Origin: Brevundimonas sp.
Lineage (GTDB): Bacteria > Pseudomonadota > Alphaproteobacteria > Caulobacterales > Caulobacteraceae
Direction: 5' to 3'
Assembly: GCF_029945885.1 (NCBI RefSeq)
Contig: NZ_JAQSDK010000002.1
Span: 124,001 to 188,000, forward strand
Length of the DNA stretch: 64,000 bases
In this document: one piece after another, positions 1 through 9,244 of the stretch
Layout: each line of letters starts with the position of its first letter
How positions within the stretch are numbered: position 1 is the first letter of the stretch
Made by a program: the position numbers and the translations under genes
Notes under the pieces: model-generated
What the model was told of the DNA's origin: nothing
Database searches by the model: none
What the model saw: only the letters and a program-made list of their open reading frames with translations

Positions 1-107
1 CCTGCCCGCCCTTTGCGATATTGCGTCCGGGCCCGCAGAGGCCTTTCGCGCGTCATGGTCCAGAGCGCCGGCCCAATGCGGCCTGTGCGCCGGAAAGCCT
101 GCTCCAT
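1..107 (-). CDS. Possible N-terminus of a gene running off the left edge
   Basis: The minus strand is open from an ATG at 107 to the edge, giving about 35 residues beginning MEQAFRRTGR and rich in Arg. A second in-frame ATG lies at 56 (MTRERPLRAR). A weak GGTGAG stands about 13 bases before the first ATG. No family is recognised and only the start is present, so this may be chance coding in GC-rich DNA. The remaining bases up to 267 show no gene I can support. Confidence 0.25.
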   Translation of the reverse strand, partial: MEQAFRRTGRIGPALWTMTRERPLRARTQYRKGRA

Positions 108-267
108 GGTCAACAAGATTCTCACCCCTGACGCCCACGCCCCCGCCGAGGAGAGGGGTGCCGTGCCGGTCAGGGCGAGGCAGCCTGACATCAGCCCCCT
201 GGGACCGGCTGTGTCCGGGACAGGCCCGCGCTAGGGTGCCGCACCTGCCCCGGACCCGATTCGCCCC

Positions 268-687
268 ATGATGACCGCCGCTGAAATCATCGCCCTGCTC
301 GAACTCCAGCCGCTGGAGGGCGGCGGGCATCATCGCGAGATCTTCCGCGACCCGCGCGAGGTCGACGGGCGCTCGATGGGAGTGACGGCCTATCTGCTGC
401 TGGAGGCGGGCGAGGTCTCGGCCTGGCACCGGGTCGAGGCGACCGAGCTCTGGCAGTATTATGACGGCGCGCCGCTGGAGATGCAGATCGCCGGGGCCGT
501 CACCGTCACCGCCACCGTCGGGCCCGGCCTGACCGGGGACCAGCAGCCGCAGCTGGCCGTGCCGACCGGGGCCTGGCGCACCGCGCGCAGCCTCGGCCCC
601 TGGACCCTGATCGGGACCACGGTCGCGCCGGGGCTGAACCTCGGTGGGGGCTTCGCGCTGGCCCCGGAGGACTGGTCCCCGGCCTGA
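268..687 (+). CDS. Cupin superfamily protein, DUF985 (Cupin_5)
   Basis: A 139-residue soluble protein. It has the look of the DUF985/Cupin_5 family: an N-terminal helix (AAEIIALLELQPLEGGGHHR), then R-D-P and T-A-Y-L-L-L strands, the W-H-R-V-E-A-T-E-L-W-Q-Y-Y core, and a late WTLIGTTVAPG strand. Family members are small single-domain beta-barrel proteins of unknown or debated function, and the length is normal. The start MMTA leaves the second Met as an equally possible initiator. It stands upstream of a DUF1801 gene on the same strand, with a gap of about 60 bases. No signal peptide or membrane segment is seen. Family assignment is firm; the biochemical role is not known. Confidence 0.8.
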   Translation: MMTAAEIIALLELQPLEGGGHHREIFRDPREVDGRSMGVTAYLLLEAGEVSAWHRVEATELWQYYDGAPLEMQIAGAVTVTATVGPGLTGDQQPQLAVPTGAWRTARSLGPWTLIGTTVAPGLNLGGGFALAPEDWSPA

Positions 688-748
688 GCGGTTTTCCCCG
701 CGCCCGATCGGCGTCACAATGGGGCGCTGTGATCCGACAGGAGCCCGC

Positions 749-1171
749 ATGGCCGACGCCCCCAGGACCCTTCCCACCGACGCCAGCGTCGCCGACTTCA
801 TCGCCGCCGTGCCCGATGCGCGCCGCCGCGCCGAGGCGGAAACGGTCTGTCGCATGCTGGAGCAGGTCAGCGGCCAGCCGCCGGTGATGTGGGGGCCGTC
901 GATCGTCGGGTTCGGCAGCTATCGCTATGTCTATGCCAGCGGGCGCGAGGGGGACTGGCCGGTCATCGGCTTCTCGCCGCGCAAGGCGGCCCTGACGCTC
1001 TACATCATGCCCGGATTCAACGAGCGCCCGGACCTGATGGCGCGACTGGGCAAACTCAAGACCAGCGTGTCCTGCCTCTATATTCCGCGCCTCGAGGCGA
1101 TGGATGCCGCGGCCCTGCGTGACCTGTGCGTCTGGGCTGTAGAGGCGATGCGCGAACGCTATCCGGCCTGA
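749..1171 (+). CDS. DUF1801 domain protein (YdhG-like)
   Basis: A 140-residue soluble protein. The start is the ATG at 749, chosen because AGGAG lies a few bases upstream, rather than an upstream in-frame ATG that overlaps the cupin gene. The sequence follows the DUF1801 pattern: N-terminal SVADFIAAVPDARRRAEAE, central M-W-G-P-S-I-V-G-F-G-S-Y-R-Y, WPVIGFSPRKAALTLYIMPG, then LGKLKTSVSCLYIPRLEAMD and a C-terminal helix. The family is widespread and small, with a YdhG/YdeI-type fold and no settled function. No membrane segment is present. The gene ends about 40 bases before the convergent helicase gene. Confidence 0.8.
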   Translation: MADAPRTLPTDASVADFIAAVPDARRRAEAETVCRMLEQVSGQPPVMWGPSIVGFGSYRYVYASGREGDWPVIGFSPRKAALTLYIMPGFNERPDLMARLGKLKTSVSCLYIPRLEAMDAAALRDLCVWAVEAMRERYPA

Positions 1172-1212
1172 CGGGACCGACCCCGGATCACCGGGGCCGG
1201 ACCATCGTCACA

Positions 1213-3441
1213 TCAGCTGCGCGGGGTCTTGCCCTTGTAGGGCTTTGCCGGCGGCTTGCCGCGCGCGTCCTTGGGGGCCCAGGGACGGTCGCCGCCCTTG
1301 GGCTTGCCCTTCCAGGCCTGGTCACCGGCTGCGGCCGGGGCCGAGGCGTCGGACTTCGGGGCCCAGGCCTTCTTCTCGCCGGCCGGAGCCGGCTTGCCGC
1401 CGTCGGTCTTCTTGACCCAGGGCTTCTTCTCGCCCGCGCCCATTTCGACACGACCGGCCCAGGGTTGTTTTTCGCCCGAGGCCGGAGCCTCGCGCTTGAC
1501 CCAGGGCTTCTTCTCGCCGTCGGCGGGGGCCTCGCGCTTCACCCAGGGCTTCTTGTCACCGGCCGGGGCCGCGTTGTCGCGTTTCACCCATGGCTTCTTC
1601 TCGCCGTCGGCCGGAGCCTCGCGCTTGACCCACGGCTTCTTTTCACCGGTCGCGCCGGCATCGTCGCGCTTGACCCACGGCTTGCGTTCGCCGTCAGCGG
1701 GGGCGTCGCGCTTGACCCAGGGCTTCTTCTCGCCGCCCTCGGCCTTGCCTTCATAGGGTTTGCCGCCCGGACGCGGGCGACGCTCGGCCGGCTCGCGCGG
1801 GCCGGGGGCCACGGCGGCATCGATCTTGACCCCGTCCTCCAGACCGGTGGCGATGGCGGCGAGGAATTTGGCCTCGGCCTCCCTGGTGATCTCGAACTTG
1901 GTCTCGCGGTCGAAGATGCGGATCGAGCCGATGTCGCGCTTGGTCACATGACCGAGGCGGCAGATGGTCGGCATCAGCCATTTCGGATCGGCGTTCTTGT
2001 CGCGACCGACATTGATGCGGAACCACGCCATGTCGCCGCCGCGGGCGAAGTCCGTATAGGGCATGTCAGGCTGGCCCTTGTCATTGACCCCGGCCTGCTG
2101 CTGACGCTTCATCCGGTCGTCGTCATAGACGTCTTCCGGTGCCGGCAGCTTCTGCTGGTACAGGCGGATCAGGGCGGCGGCGATCTGTTCGGGCGAGCTG
2201 TTTTCGAGCAGCTGCCGGCCCATGGCCAGCATCCCCTCATCCTCGACCGGGGCGATCAGGACCGGATCGGCCAACATACGCTCGCGATCCTTGGCGACGA
2301 TCATCTCGGCGCTGGGCGGGCCCGACCATTCGGCGGTGATCGAGGCCGAGTTCAGCATGATCTCGACCTTGCGGCGGCGGGTGTAGCTGACCAGCAGGAC
2401 GGAGACGCCCTTCTTGCCGGCGCGACCCGTACGGCCCGAACGGTGCAGCAGGCCGGCCTTGTTGACCGGGATCTCGGCGTGGATGACCAGGCCCAGGTCG
2501 GGCAGGTCGAGACCGCGGGCGGCGACGTCGGTAGCCACGCAGACGCGGGCATGGCCGTCGCGCAGGGCCTGCAGGGCCTCCGAGCGCTGGCTCTGGGTCA
2601 GTTCACCGGACAGGCCGACGACCGAGAAGCCGCGCTCGCGCAGGCTGGCGGTCAGGTGTTTGACGCGCTCGCGGGTGTTGGCGAACACCAGGGCCCCGGG
2701 GGCCTCGAAATAGCGCAGCACATTGACGACGGCGAGCTCGACCTCATTGGGGGCGACGCGGATGGCCTTGTATTCGATGTCGGCGTGCGAGGTGTTGCCC
2801 GCGACCGTGTCGATGCGCAGGGCATTGGTCTGGTAGGTCTTGGCCAGTTGCACGATGTCGCGCGCCAGGGTGGCCGAGAACAGCAGGGTGCGGCGTTCGG
2901 CCGGGGCGGCGTCGAGGATGAAGGTCAGGTCTTCCTGGAAGCCCATGTCCAGCATCTCGTCGGCCTCGTCGAGGACGACGGCCTTCAGGGTCGACAGGTC
3001 CAGCGAGCCGCGCTCGACATGGTCGCGCAGGCGACCGGGGGTGCCGACGACGATGTGGCAGCCGCGGTTCAGGGCCTGGCGTTCCACCTTGGGGTCCATG
3101 CCGCCGACGCAGGAGACGATGCGCGCGCCGGTCGGGGCGTACAGCCACTGCAGCTCGTTGGAGACCTGCAGGGCCAGTTCGCGGGTCGGGGCGATGACCA
3201 GGGCCACCGGGGCCCCGTATTCATTGAAACGCTCGGCCTCACCCAGCAGGGTGTGGGCCAGGGCCAGGCCGAAGGCGACGGTCTTGCCCGAACCGGTCTG
3301 GGCCGAGACCAGCAGGTCGCGGCCGCTGCCGTCCTCATTGGGTGCGGCGTCCAGAACGGCGGATTGAACAGGCGTGGGCTCGGCATAGCCGCGTTCGGCG
3401 AGGGCACGGTCGAGGGCAGGATGGCTGGCGGGGAAGGGCAT
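1213..3441 (-). CDS. DEAD-box ATP-dependent RNA helicase with DbpA-type domain and repeat tail
   Basis: About 742 residues, starting at MPFPASHPAL; an upstream in-frame Met at 3528 would add a Pro/Ala-rich extension that looks non-coding. All helicase motifs are visible: AQTGSGKT (about residues 47-54), PTRELALQ, TPGRL, DEAD (158-161), SAT, ARGLDLPD and HRSGRTGRAG. After the helicase core comes a DbpA/CsdA-like RNA-binding domain (MAWFRINVGRDKNADPKWL through the FEIT segment). The last 190 or so residues are about eleven degenerate copies of G-E-K-K-P-W-V-K-R. Such enzymes remodel structured RNA, typically in ribosome assembly or cold adaptation. The basic, Trp-rich tail probably adds non-specific RNA affinity. 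It is transcribed toward the DUF1801 gene and is divergent from the caspase gene. Confidence 0.9.
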   Translation of the reverse strand: MPFPASHPALDRALAERGYAEPTPVQSAVLDAAPNEDGSGRDLLVSAQTGSGKTVAFGLALAHTLLGEAERFNEYGAPVALVIAPTRELALQVSNELQWLYAPTGARIVSCVGGMDPKVERQALNRGCHIVVGTPGRLRDHVERGSLDLSTLKAVVLDEADEMLDMGFQEDLTFILDAAPAERRTLLFSATLARDIVQLAKTYQTNALRIDTVAGNTSHADIEYKAIRVAPNEVELAVVNVLRYFEAPGALVFANTRERVKHLTASLRERGFSVVGLSGELTQSQRSEALQALRDGHARVCVATDVAARGLDLPDLGLVIHAEIPVNKAGLLHRSGRTGRAGKKGVSVLLVSYTRRRKVEIMLNSASITAEWSGPPSAEMIVAKDRERMLADPVLIAPVEDEGMLAMGRQLLENSSPEQIAAALIRLYQQKLPAPEDVYDDDRMKRQQQAGVNDKGQPDMPYTDFARGGDMAWFRINVGRDKNADPKWLMPTICRLGHVTKRDIGSIRIFDRETKFEITREAEAKFLAAIATGLEDGVKIDAAVAPGPREPAERRPRPGGKPYEGKAEGGEKKPWVKRDAPADGERKPWVKRDDAGATGEKKPWVKREAPADGEKKPWVKRDNAAPAGDKKPWVKREAPADGEKKPWVKREAPASGEKQPWAGRVEMGAGEKKPWVKKTDGGKPAPAGEKKAWAPKSDASAPAAAGDQAWKGKPKGGDRPWAPKDARGKPPAKPYKGKTPRS
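1266..1740 (-). repeat. Tandem repeat coding the helicase tail (KKPWVKR units)
   Basis: On the minus strand this stretch codes about eleven degenerate copies of a 12-16 residue unit whose core is GEKKPWVKR, joined by Ala/Pro/Asp/Gly linkers. On the plus strand it appears as repeated CTTGACCCAGGGCTTCTTC. Units near the gene's 3' end decay (GEKQPWAGR, GEKKAWAPK, GDRPWAPK). The repeat is in frame and belongs to the helicase gene. Confidence 0.85.
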
Positions 3442-3634
3442 ACAGATTCCGTAGGGCGCCGGGATGACAGGGCCAGCCACAGGGCGGGCGAACGGAGGCG
3501 CGGGGGCGGCCATGTGCGGCATGAACAAGGCCGAATGGTGGTGTCGGGGACTCCTGTCGGTCGATTCCTGTTATTCGAGAATAAATAACAACGGTCACGC
3601 TGGTCGCGTTAGGTTGGTTTCAGGGAGAAATGCC

Positions 3635-5944
3635 ATGCTCAGGATCATTCTGTACGCCAGCACGGCCCTGACGATCCTGGGCTCGCCGGCGATCGCGCAG
3701 GAGCAGCTTCGTCCGGGGCGCGAGGTGACCGGGAGCCTGAGTCCCGGCGATGACCGGCTGGACAGCGGCGAATTCCGCGACCTGTTCGAATTCCAGGGCC
3801 GGGCCGGTCAGCAGGTCGGCCTGCGGCTGACCTCCAACGATTTCGACCCCTATCTGATGGTGCGCGGTCCGGGCGACTTCTCCGAGGACAATGACGACGC
3901 CTCGGATGACGACCGCAGTGCGCTGCTGAACCTGCGCCTGCCGGCGGACGGCACCTACCGCGTCACCGCCACCAGCTATGAGAGCGGCGAGCGCGGGACC
4001 TATCGTCTGAGCCTGATCGGCGGATCGATTGCCGTGCCCCAGGGCGGCGGCGGCGGCGGGCAATCGACCGGAGGCCGGCTCGGCACCGGCACCACGCGCG
4101 GCCAGCTGGCCCGTGGCGACGAGACCCTGTCCAGCGGGGAGTTCGTCGACAGCTATGCCCTGCCGGTGCGGCGCGGCCAGACCTATGAATTGGCACTCAG
4201 CGCCAGCGGCTTTGATCCCTATCTGATGGTGCGCGGCCCCGGCGGGCTCAGCGAGGACAATGACGACGATCCGGCGCGGCGCGGCACCCAGGACAGCCGG
4301 ATCCGCTTCACCGCCCCGGCCGATGGCGAGGCCACGGTCTCGGCGACCAGCTATGAGTCGGGCGAGACCGGCAGCTATTCCCTAAGCCTGGACGGCGGTG
4401 GCGGCGGCGAGCGCGCGCGCGACACCCGCGGCGACACCGGCGAGACGGCCCTGCGGCTGGGCGAGACCCGGACCGGCCGGCTGGCGCGCGGCGATCGCCA
4501 GCTGGACAGTGGTGAATATCTGAACAGTTTCGTATTCGCGGGCCGTCGCGGCCAGCGGCTGGACCTGCGCCTGTCGTCCACCGACTTCGACCCCTATCTG
4601 TCCATCACCGGCCCCGGCAATTTCTCGGGCTTCAATGACGACGATGCCGATGCGTCGGACAGTCGCGACAGCCGGCTGCGCGTGACCCTGCCGGCCGATG
4701 GCGAATACCGGATCACCGCCACCAGCTATGAGGCCGGCGAGACCGGCAGCTATCGTCTGTCGGCCCTGGCCGATTCCGGCTCGGCCCGGGCCGAGCCGGC
4801 GGTGCAGGCCAATGAGCGGGCGTCCTCGGGCGGGCGGATCACGGTCGGTCAGACGGTGGCCGGAACCCTGGGCAGCGGTGACGAGACCCTGGACAGCGGC
4901 GAATATGTCGACACCTACAGCTTCGTCGGCCGGCGCGGGGAGCGGGTGGCGGTCGAACTGACCTCCTCGGCCTTCGACGCCTACACCATCCTGCGCACCC
5001 CCTCGGGCGAGCAGCGCGAGAATGACGACGGCCAGGACGGCACCAACAGCCGGCTGGACACGGTCCTGACCGAGGACGGCGAATATCAGGTGATGGTCAC
5101 CTCCTACGCCTCCGGCGAAACCGGGTCCTACCGCTTCATCGTCAGCCCCAGCCAGGGCTCGCCGCGACAGGCGGCGGTCCAGTCGGGCGCGCGGGTGTTC
5201 GCGGTCATGGTCGGGGTCTCCGACTATGGCGGCGGCCAGAACAACCTGCCCTATACGGACGAGGACGCCCGCAAACTGGCCGAGACGCTGCAGCGGGAAG
5301 GGGTCCTGAACCCGTCCAGCGTGGTCCTGACCAATGCCCAGGCCACCATCGGCGGCGTGCGGGCGGCCTTCGCCCGGGTCGCGGCCCAGGCCGGGCCCGA
5401 TGACATGTTCCTGTTCTTCTTCTCCGGGCACGGTGACCAGTCCGATACGGCGGTCACGGGGCTGGAGCCGGACGGCCGCAGCGAATCCATCGTGTTGCGG
5501 GACGGCGAGATCAGCGATGTCGAGATGTCGCGACTGTTCGGCAGCCTGCGTACCCGCCTGGCGCTGCTGGTGCTGGATTCCTGCTATTCGGGCGGCTTCG
5601 CCCGCAACGTCGTGGACCGGCCCGGGGTCATGGGTCTGTTCAGCTCGGAAGAGGACCTGACCAGTGCGGTGGCCGATAAATTCCGCGCCGGTGGCTATCT
5701 GTCCCACTTCCTGCGCACCGGCATGTCCGGCGAGGCCGATGGCGACGGGGATCATCTGGTCACGGCCGGCGAGCTGGCCACCTATCTGCGCCGTCAGTTC
5801 CGGACCGAGGTCGAGAGCGTTGAATCCGAGACCGCCGACGGCCAGCGCAACTACCAGAACCTGGTCATCGACCGGGGTGGCGTCCAGGTCGACGATGTGA
5901 TCCTGCGTCTGGCAGCGGCAGGCAGTGCGGTCGGTGCGCGCTGA
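3635..5944 (+). CDS. Secreted caspase-like protease (peptidase C14) with four PPC-type repeats
   Basis: A 769-residue exported protein. The start is the ATG at 3635, seven bases after AGGGAG, followed by a signal peptide (MLRIILYASTALTILGSPAIAQ). Four beta-rich repeats of the bacterial pre-peptidase C-terminal type follow (about residues 25-130, 150-250, 265-385 and 405-505). Each carries L-x-S-G-E-(F/Y), FDPYL or FDAY, a D/N-rich stretch, and TSYESGETGSY. The C-terminal third is a caspase/metacaspase p20-like domain, with predicted catalytic His599 in FSGHGD and Cys650 in DSCYSGGF. A DGDGDHLVTAGEL segment near residues 705-720 resembles a calcium loop. Caspase-fold proteases cleave after basic or acidic residues; the target here is unknown. 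Adhesion domains before the protease differ from the usual soluble metacaspase layout. Confidence 0.85.
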   Translation: MLRIILYASTALTILGSPAIAQEQLRPGREVTGSLSPGDDRLDSGEFRDLFEFQGRAGQQVGLRLTSNDFDPYLMVRGPGDFSEDNDDASDDDRSALLNLRLPADGTYRVTATSYESGERGTYRLSLIGGSIAVPQGGGGGGQSTGGRLGTGTTRGQLARGDETLSSGEFVDSYALPVRRGQTYELALSASGFDPYLMVRGPGGLSEDNDDDPARRGTQDSRIRFTAPADGEATVSATSYESGETGSYSLSLDGGGGGERARDTRGDTGETALRLGETRTGRLARGDRQLDSGEYLNSFVFAGRRGQRLDLRLSSTDFDPYLSITGPGNFSGFNDDDADASDSRDSRLRVTLPADGEYRITATSYEAGETGSYRLSALADSGSARAEPAVQANERASSGGRITVGQTVAGTLGSGDETLDSGEYVDTYSFVGRRGERVAVELTSSAFDAYTILRTPSGEQRENDDGQDGTNSRLDTVLTEDGEYQVMVTSYASGETGSYRFIVSPSQGSPRQAAVQSGARVFAVMVGVSDYGGGQNNLPYTDEDARKLAETLQREGVLNPSSVVLTNAQATIGGVRAAFARVAAQAGPDDMFLFFFSGHGDQSDTAVTGLEPDGRSESIVLRDGEISDVEMSRLFGSLRTRLALLVLDSCYSGGFARNVVDRPGVMGLFSSEEDLTSAVADKFRAGGYLSHFLRTGMSGEADGDGDHLVTAGELATYLRRQFRTEVESVESETADGQRNYQNLVIDRGGVQVDDVILRLAAAGSAVGAR

Positions 5945-6055
5945 GGGCGGAGCGACGCCGGCCTTGATACAGGTCATGGTCGGACCCGGCCCGGACCGGG
6001 CATGGGATCAATAGCGGACCCGGATGCCCGGACCTGATCCATTTCGGCGGCGTGA

Positions 6056-8602
6056 ATGACCCTGGACAGCCTGCGCGGACTGGATGAGGCCGAGGCGGCC
6101 CGGCGGCTGATCGACGCCGGTCCCAACGCCCTGCCGCCGGCGCGCCGGCGCGGGGTCCTGCGCATCGTCGGCGAGACCCTGCGCGAGCCGATGTTCCTGC
6201 TGCTGATCGGGGCGGCCCTGCTCTATCTGGTGCTCGGCGACCTCGGCGAGGGCCTCTTTCTTGTGGCCGGGGCCCTGGCGTCGATCGGTCTGGTCGTGGC
6301 GCAGGAGTCCCGCAGCGAGCGCGCCCTCCAGGCCCTGCAGGCCCTGGGCCAGCCGCTGGCCCGGGTGACCCGCGAGGGCCGCGAGCGCACGATTCCGGCA
6401 CGCGACCTCGTGCCCGGCGACCTGCTGCTGATCGGGGAGGGTGACCGCGTGCCGGCCGACGCCTGGCTGATCGGTGGTGACGTCCTGACGGTCGATGAGG
6501 CGGCGCTGACCGGGGAGTCCGCGACCGTGTCGAAAACACCGGCTGGAGCCGGTTCCCCTCCCGGCGATGACCCGGTGCCGGGCGGTGCGACAACGGCCTG
6601 GCTGTTTTTCGGCACCCTGGTGGTACGCGGCCAGGGGGTGGCCCGGGTGACCCGGACCGGGGCCCGCTCGGCCCTCGGCCAGATCGGGGCCTCTCTGGCC
6701 GGGATCGTCCAGACCCCGACGCCCCTGCAGCAGACGGCGGGCCGCCTGGTCGGCCTGCTCGGCGGCTTCGCCCTCGGCTTCTGCCTGCTCGTGGTGGTGA
6801 CCTATGGCCTGGTCCGGGGGGACTGGATCGACGGCATTCTGGCCGGGATCACCCTGGCGATCGCCCTGATCCCCGAGGAATTTCCGATGGTCCTGACCGT
6901 CTTCATCGCCCTGGGCGGCTGGCGGCTGGCGCGCCATCAGGTGCTGGCGCGGCGCGGGGCCGTGATCGAGACCCTGGGCGGGGCCACGGTCCTGTGTGTC
7001 GACAAGACCGGGACCCTGACCGAGAACCGGATGCGGGTGGCCCGACTGTGGGCCGCGGGTGTCGATACGGTGATTTCGACAGGGCCGGTGCTGGCGGGCG
7101 ATCCCGCCGGGAACCTGATCCGGCTGGCGGCCCTGGCCTCGGCGGTGCGTCCGGTCGATCCGATGGATCGCGCCGTCCGGGCCCTGGCCGATCATGTCGG
7201 CGGCGGTCCAGCCGGTTCCGGGGGCGGTGAGCCCGACCGGGTCTGGCCGCTGCGGCCGGACCGGATGGCGGTGATCCAGCTCTGGTCCGGCGCAGACGGG
7301 GCGGGGTTGGCCGCGGCCAAGGGGGCCCCTGAAGCCATCTTCGCCCTGTGTCGGCTCGAGGCGGGGGAGATCACCGCCTTGCAGGCCGTGGTCGAACACT
7401 ATGCCGCCGATGGCCTGCGCGTGCTGGCCGTGGCCTCGGCCCCGGCCCCGGTCGCGGTCCCGGCCCCGGACGAGCCCGGCGGGCTGGACTTCACCTTTGC
7501 CGGACTGGTCGGCTTTGTGGACCCGCTACGGCCCGGGGTCCCAGCCGCCCTGGCCGAGGCCCGCGCCGCCGGGATCGCCGTGGTGATGATCACCGGTGAC
7601 CATCCGGCCACGGCCCTGGCGACGGCGGCGGCGGCCGGACTCGACACGACGGCGGGGGCCTTGCTGGGGTCCGAGGTCGCGACCCTGTCGTCCGGGGCCC
7701 TGGCGGCCCGGCTGCGCACGGTCCGGGTCTGTGCCCGGATCCAGCCGGCGCAGAAATTGCGCATCGTCGAGGCCCTGAGGGCCGATGGCCAGGTGGTGGC
7801 CATGACCGGCGACGGGGTCAATGACGCCCCGGCGCTGGAGGCGGCCCATATCGGTATCGCCATGGGGCTGAAGGGCACGGACGTGGCGCGCGAGGCGGCG
7901 GACCTGGTCCTGCTGGACGACAGTTTCGCCTCGATCGTCGGCGGGATCCGGCTGGGGCGGCGGATCTTCGCCAATCTGCGGCGGGCCCTGACCTATATCA
8001 CCGCCATCCATGTGCCGATCGCCGGCCTGGCCCTGGGCCCGATCCTGTTCGGTCTGCCGCCCCTGCTGTTCCCCATGCATGTGGTGCTGATGGAACTGGC
8101 GATCGATCCGCTGTGCGCCCTGGTGTTCGAGGCCGAGCCCAGTGATGCGGCGGCGATGCGCCAGCCGCCGCGCCGCCGCGACGAGCCCCTGTTCGGCCCG
8201 GCCCAGATCGGCCGGGCCGCGCTGCAGGGTGTGGGCGTGCTGGCCGGGGTCCTCGGCCTCTATGTCTGGGCCCTGGGCGGCTGGCCCGAGGCGATGGCCC
8301 GCGGCGCGGCCTTCGTCGCCCTGGTCATCGGCAATCTGGGCCTGGCCCTGGCCGACTCGGCCGGTTCCGGTCGGCTGTTCGCGCCGTATCGCCGGTCCTA
8401 CTGGGTGATCGCGACGGCGATCGTCGCGGTTCTGGTCGGGGTGTTCAGCGTCCCGGCCTTCGCCGCCGTGTTCGGGGTGGCCCGGCCCGACGCGACCCTG
8501 CTGGTCGCGGCCCTGGCCACGGCCGTGATCGCCGGTGGCTGGATGTCGCTGGCGGATCGGGTGAAGCGGTGGTTGTTTCCGGCGTCCGCTCCGACGGCAT
8601 GA
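6056..8602 (+). CDS. P2-type cation-transporting ATPase
   Basis: 848 residues with the order of a P2 ATPase: N-terminal cation-ATPase domain (MTLDSLRGLDEAEAARRL), two membrane helices, actuator domain with LTGES, membrane helix 4 with IPEEFP in place of the Ca-pump PEGLP, phosphorylation site DKTGTLTEN (Asp316), nucleotide domain, hinge [12 protein letters not shown], and C-terminal helices. There are no N-terminal CxxC domains and no CPC/SPC motif, so it is not a heavy-metal P1B pump. The PEEFP variant occurs in a bacterial subgroup whose ion is not clear to me; calcium or another cation is possible. It is monocistronic as far as can be seen and lies on the chromosomal side of the island boundary. 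Confidence 0.85.
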   Translation: MTLDSLRGLDEAEAARRLIDAGPNALPPARRRGVLRIVGETLREPMFLLLIGAALLYLVLGDLGEGLFLVAGALASIGLVVAQESRSERALQALQALGQPLARVTREGRERTIPARDLVPGDLLLIGEGDRVPADAWLIGGDVLTVDEAALTGESATVSKTPAGAGSPPGDDPVPGGATTAWLFFGTLVVRGQGVARVTRTGARSALGQIGASLAGIVQTPTPLQQTAGRLVGLLGGFALGFCLLVVVTYGLVRGDWIDGILAGITLAIALIPEEFPMVLTVFIALGGWRLARHQVLARRGAVIETLGGATVLCVDKTGTLTENRMRVARLWAAGVDTVISTGPVLAGDPAGNLIRLAALASAVRPVDPMDRAVRALADHVGGGPAGSGGGEPDRVWPLRPDRMAVIQLWSGADGAGLAAAKGAPEAIFALCRLEAGEITALQAVVEHYAADGLRVLAVASAPAPVAVPAPDEPGGLDFTFAGLVGFVDPLRPGVPAALAEARAAGIAVVMITGDHPATALATAAAAGLDTTAGALLGSEVATLSSGALAARLRTVRVCARIQPAQKLRIVEALRADGQVVAMTGDGVNDAPALEAAHIGIAMGLKGTDVAREAADLVLLDDSFASIVGGIRLGRRIFANLRRALTYITAIHVPIAGLALGPILFGLPPLLFPMHVVLMELAIDPLCALVFEAEPSDAAAMRQPPRRRDEPLFGPAQIGRAALQGVGVLAGVLGLYVWALGGWPEAMARGAAFVALVIGNLGLALADSAGSGRLFAPYRRSYWVIATAIVAVLVGVFSVPAFAAVFGVARPDATLLVAALATAVIAGGWMSLADRVKRWLFPASAPTA

Positions 8603-8696
8603 CGCCCGGTTGGCGAGGGTTGAGCCACGCGATCACGACATCGGCCGGGGGACGGGCCGTGACGCCGCCCTCCGCGTGCGGGGCCAAACGCGGCTC

Positions 8697-8721
8697 TTGA
8701 CAGAATATAACAGCGCTTATA
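8697..8721 (+). promoter_or_regulatory. Promoter and probable MarR operator
   Basis: A TTGACA at 8697-8702 is followed by an A/T-rich dyad, TATAA-cagcgc-TTATA (8706-8721), in otherwise very GC-rich DNA. A -10 hexamer 14-17 bases after the TTGACA (TTATAC or TACATC) would put transcription start at or next to the marR ATG (8732). No ribosome binding site is visible before that ATG. The dyad lies between and over the promoter boxes, as expected for MarR autorepression. Confidence 0.55.
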
Positions 8722-8731
8722 CATCGTCGTC

Positions 8732-9217
8732 ATGTCTTCCTCTGTCTCCACCCTTGGCTCCCGAGTCCGAAGCCTGATCGAGCTGCTCGATGGCGAGGTC
8801 GAGGCCGCCTACGCCGCGTCCGGCCTGGACTGGCGGCCGCGCTATACGCCGGTGCTTCGCACCCTGATGGGTCTGGGGCCGACCTCCATCAAGGCCGTGG
8901 CAGCCGAGATCGGTGTCAGCCATTCCGCCGTCAGTCAGACGGTCTCCCAGATGACTCGCGACGGGCTTGTGGTGCTGAAGCCCGGCACGGACGCCCGCGA
9001 GCGGATCGTGGCCCTGACCCCGAAGACCGAGGCGATGATCCCGGCCCTTCAGCGCCAGTGGGCGGCCACCAATGCCGCCGCCAACCAGCTGGATGCCGAG
9101 CTTTCTGCCCCGCTGTCCGCCGTCCTCGGCGAGGCGATTGAGGCCCTGAACCAGCGCCGTTTCGGTGAGCGTATCGCGGCTGCGGCCGCGGCGCTCGCCG
9201 CTCCAGACGCTTCCTGA
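8732..9217 (+). CDS. MarR-family transcriptional regulator
   Basis: A 161-residue protein with a winged helix-turn-helix of the MarR type: RYTPVLRTLMGLGPTSIKAVAAEIGVSHSAVSQTVSQM (about residues 31-70), then the wing DGLVVLKPGTDARERIVALT, flanked by dimerisation helices. The ATG at 8732 has no Shine-Dalgarno sequence and sits almost on the predicted transcription start, so the mRNA may be leaderless, which is common in Caulobacter-like bacteria. The next gene, a CPBP membrane protease, begins 27 bases downstream on the same strand, suggesting a two-gene operon under autorepression through the dyad at 8706-8721. The ligand is unknown. Confidence 0.85.
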   Translation: MSSSVSTLGSRVRSLIELLDGEVEAAYAASGLDWRPRYTPVLRTLMGLGPTSIKAVAAEIGVSHSAVSQTVSQMTRDGLVVLKPGTDARERIVALTPKTEAMIPALQRQWAATNAAANQLDAELSAPLSAVLGEAIEALNQRRFGERIAAAAAALAAPDAS

Positions 9218-9244
9218 CCACCCGCCTGATCAACAGAGATCCTC

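Noticed and set aside
13-234. 73-residue plus-strand frame at the left edge
   Set aside because: Arg-rich, no ribosome binding site, no family.
1126-3588. 820-residue plus-strand frame opposite the helicase
   Set aside because: Its composition (Gly/Leu/Arg-rich, low complexity) mirrors the helicase codons on the other strand, which has all motifs of a real family.
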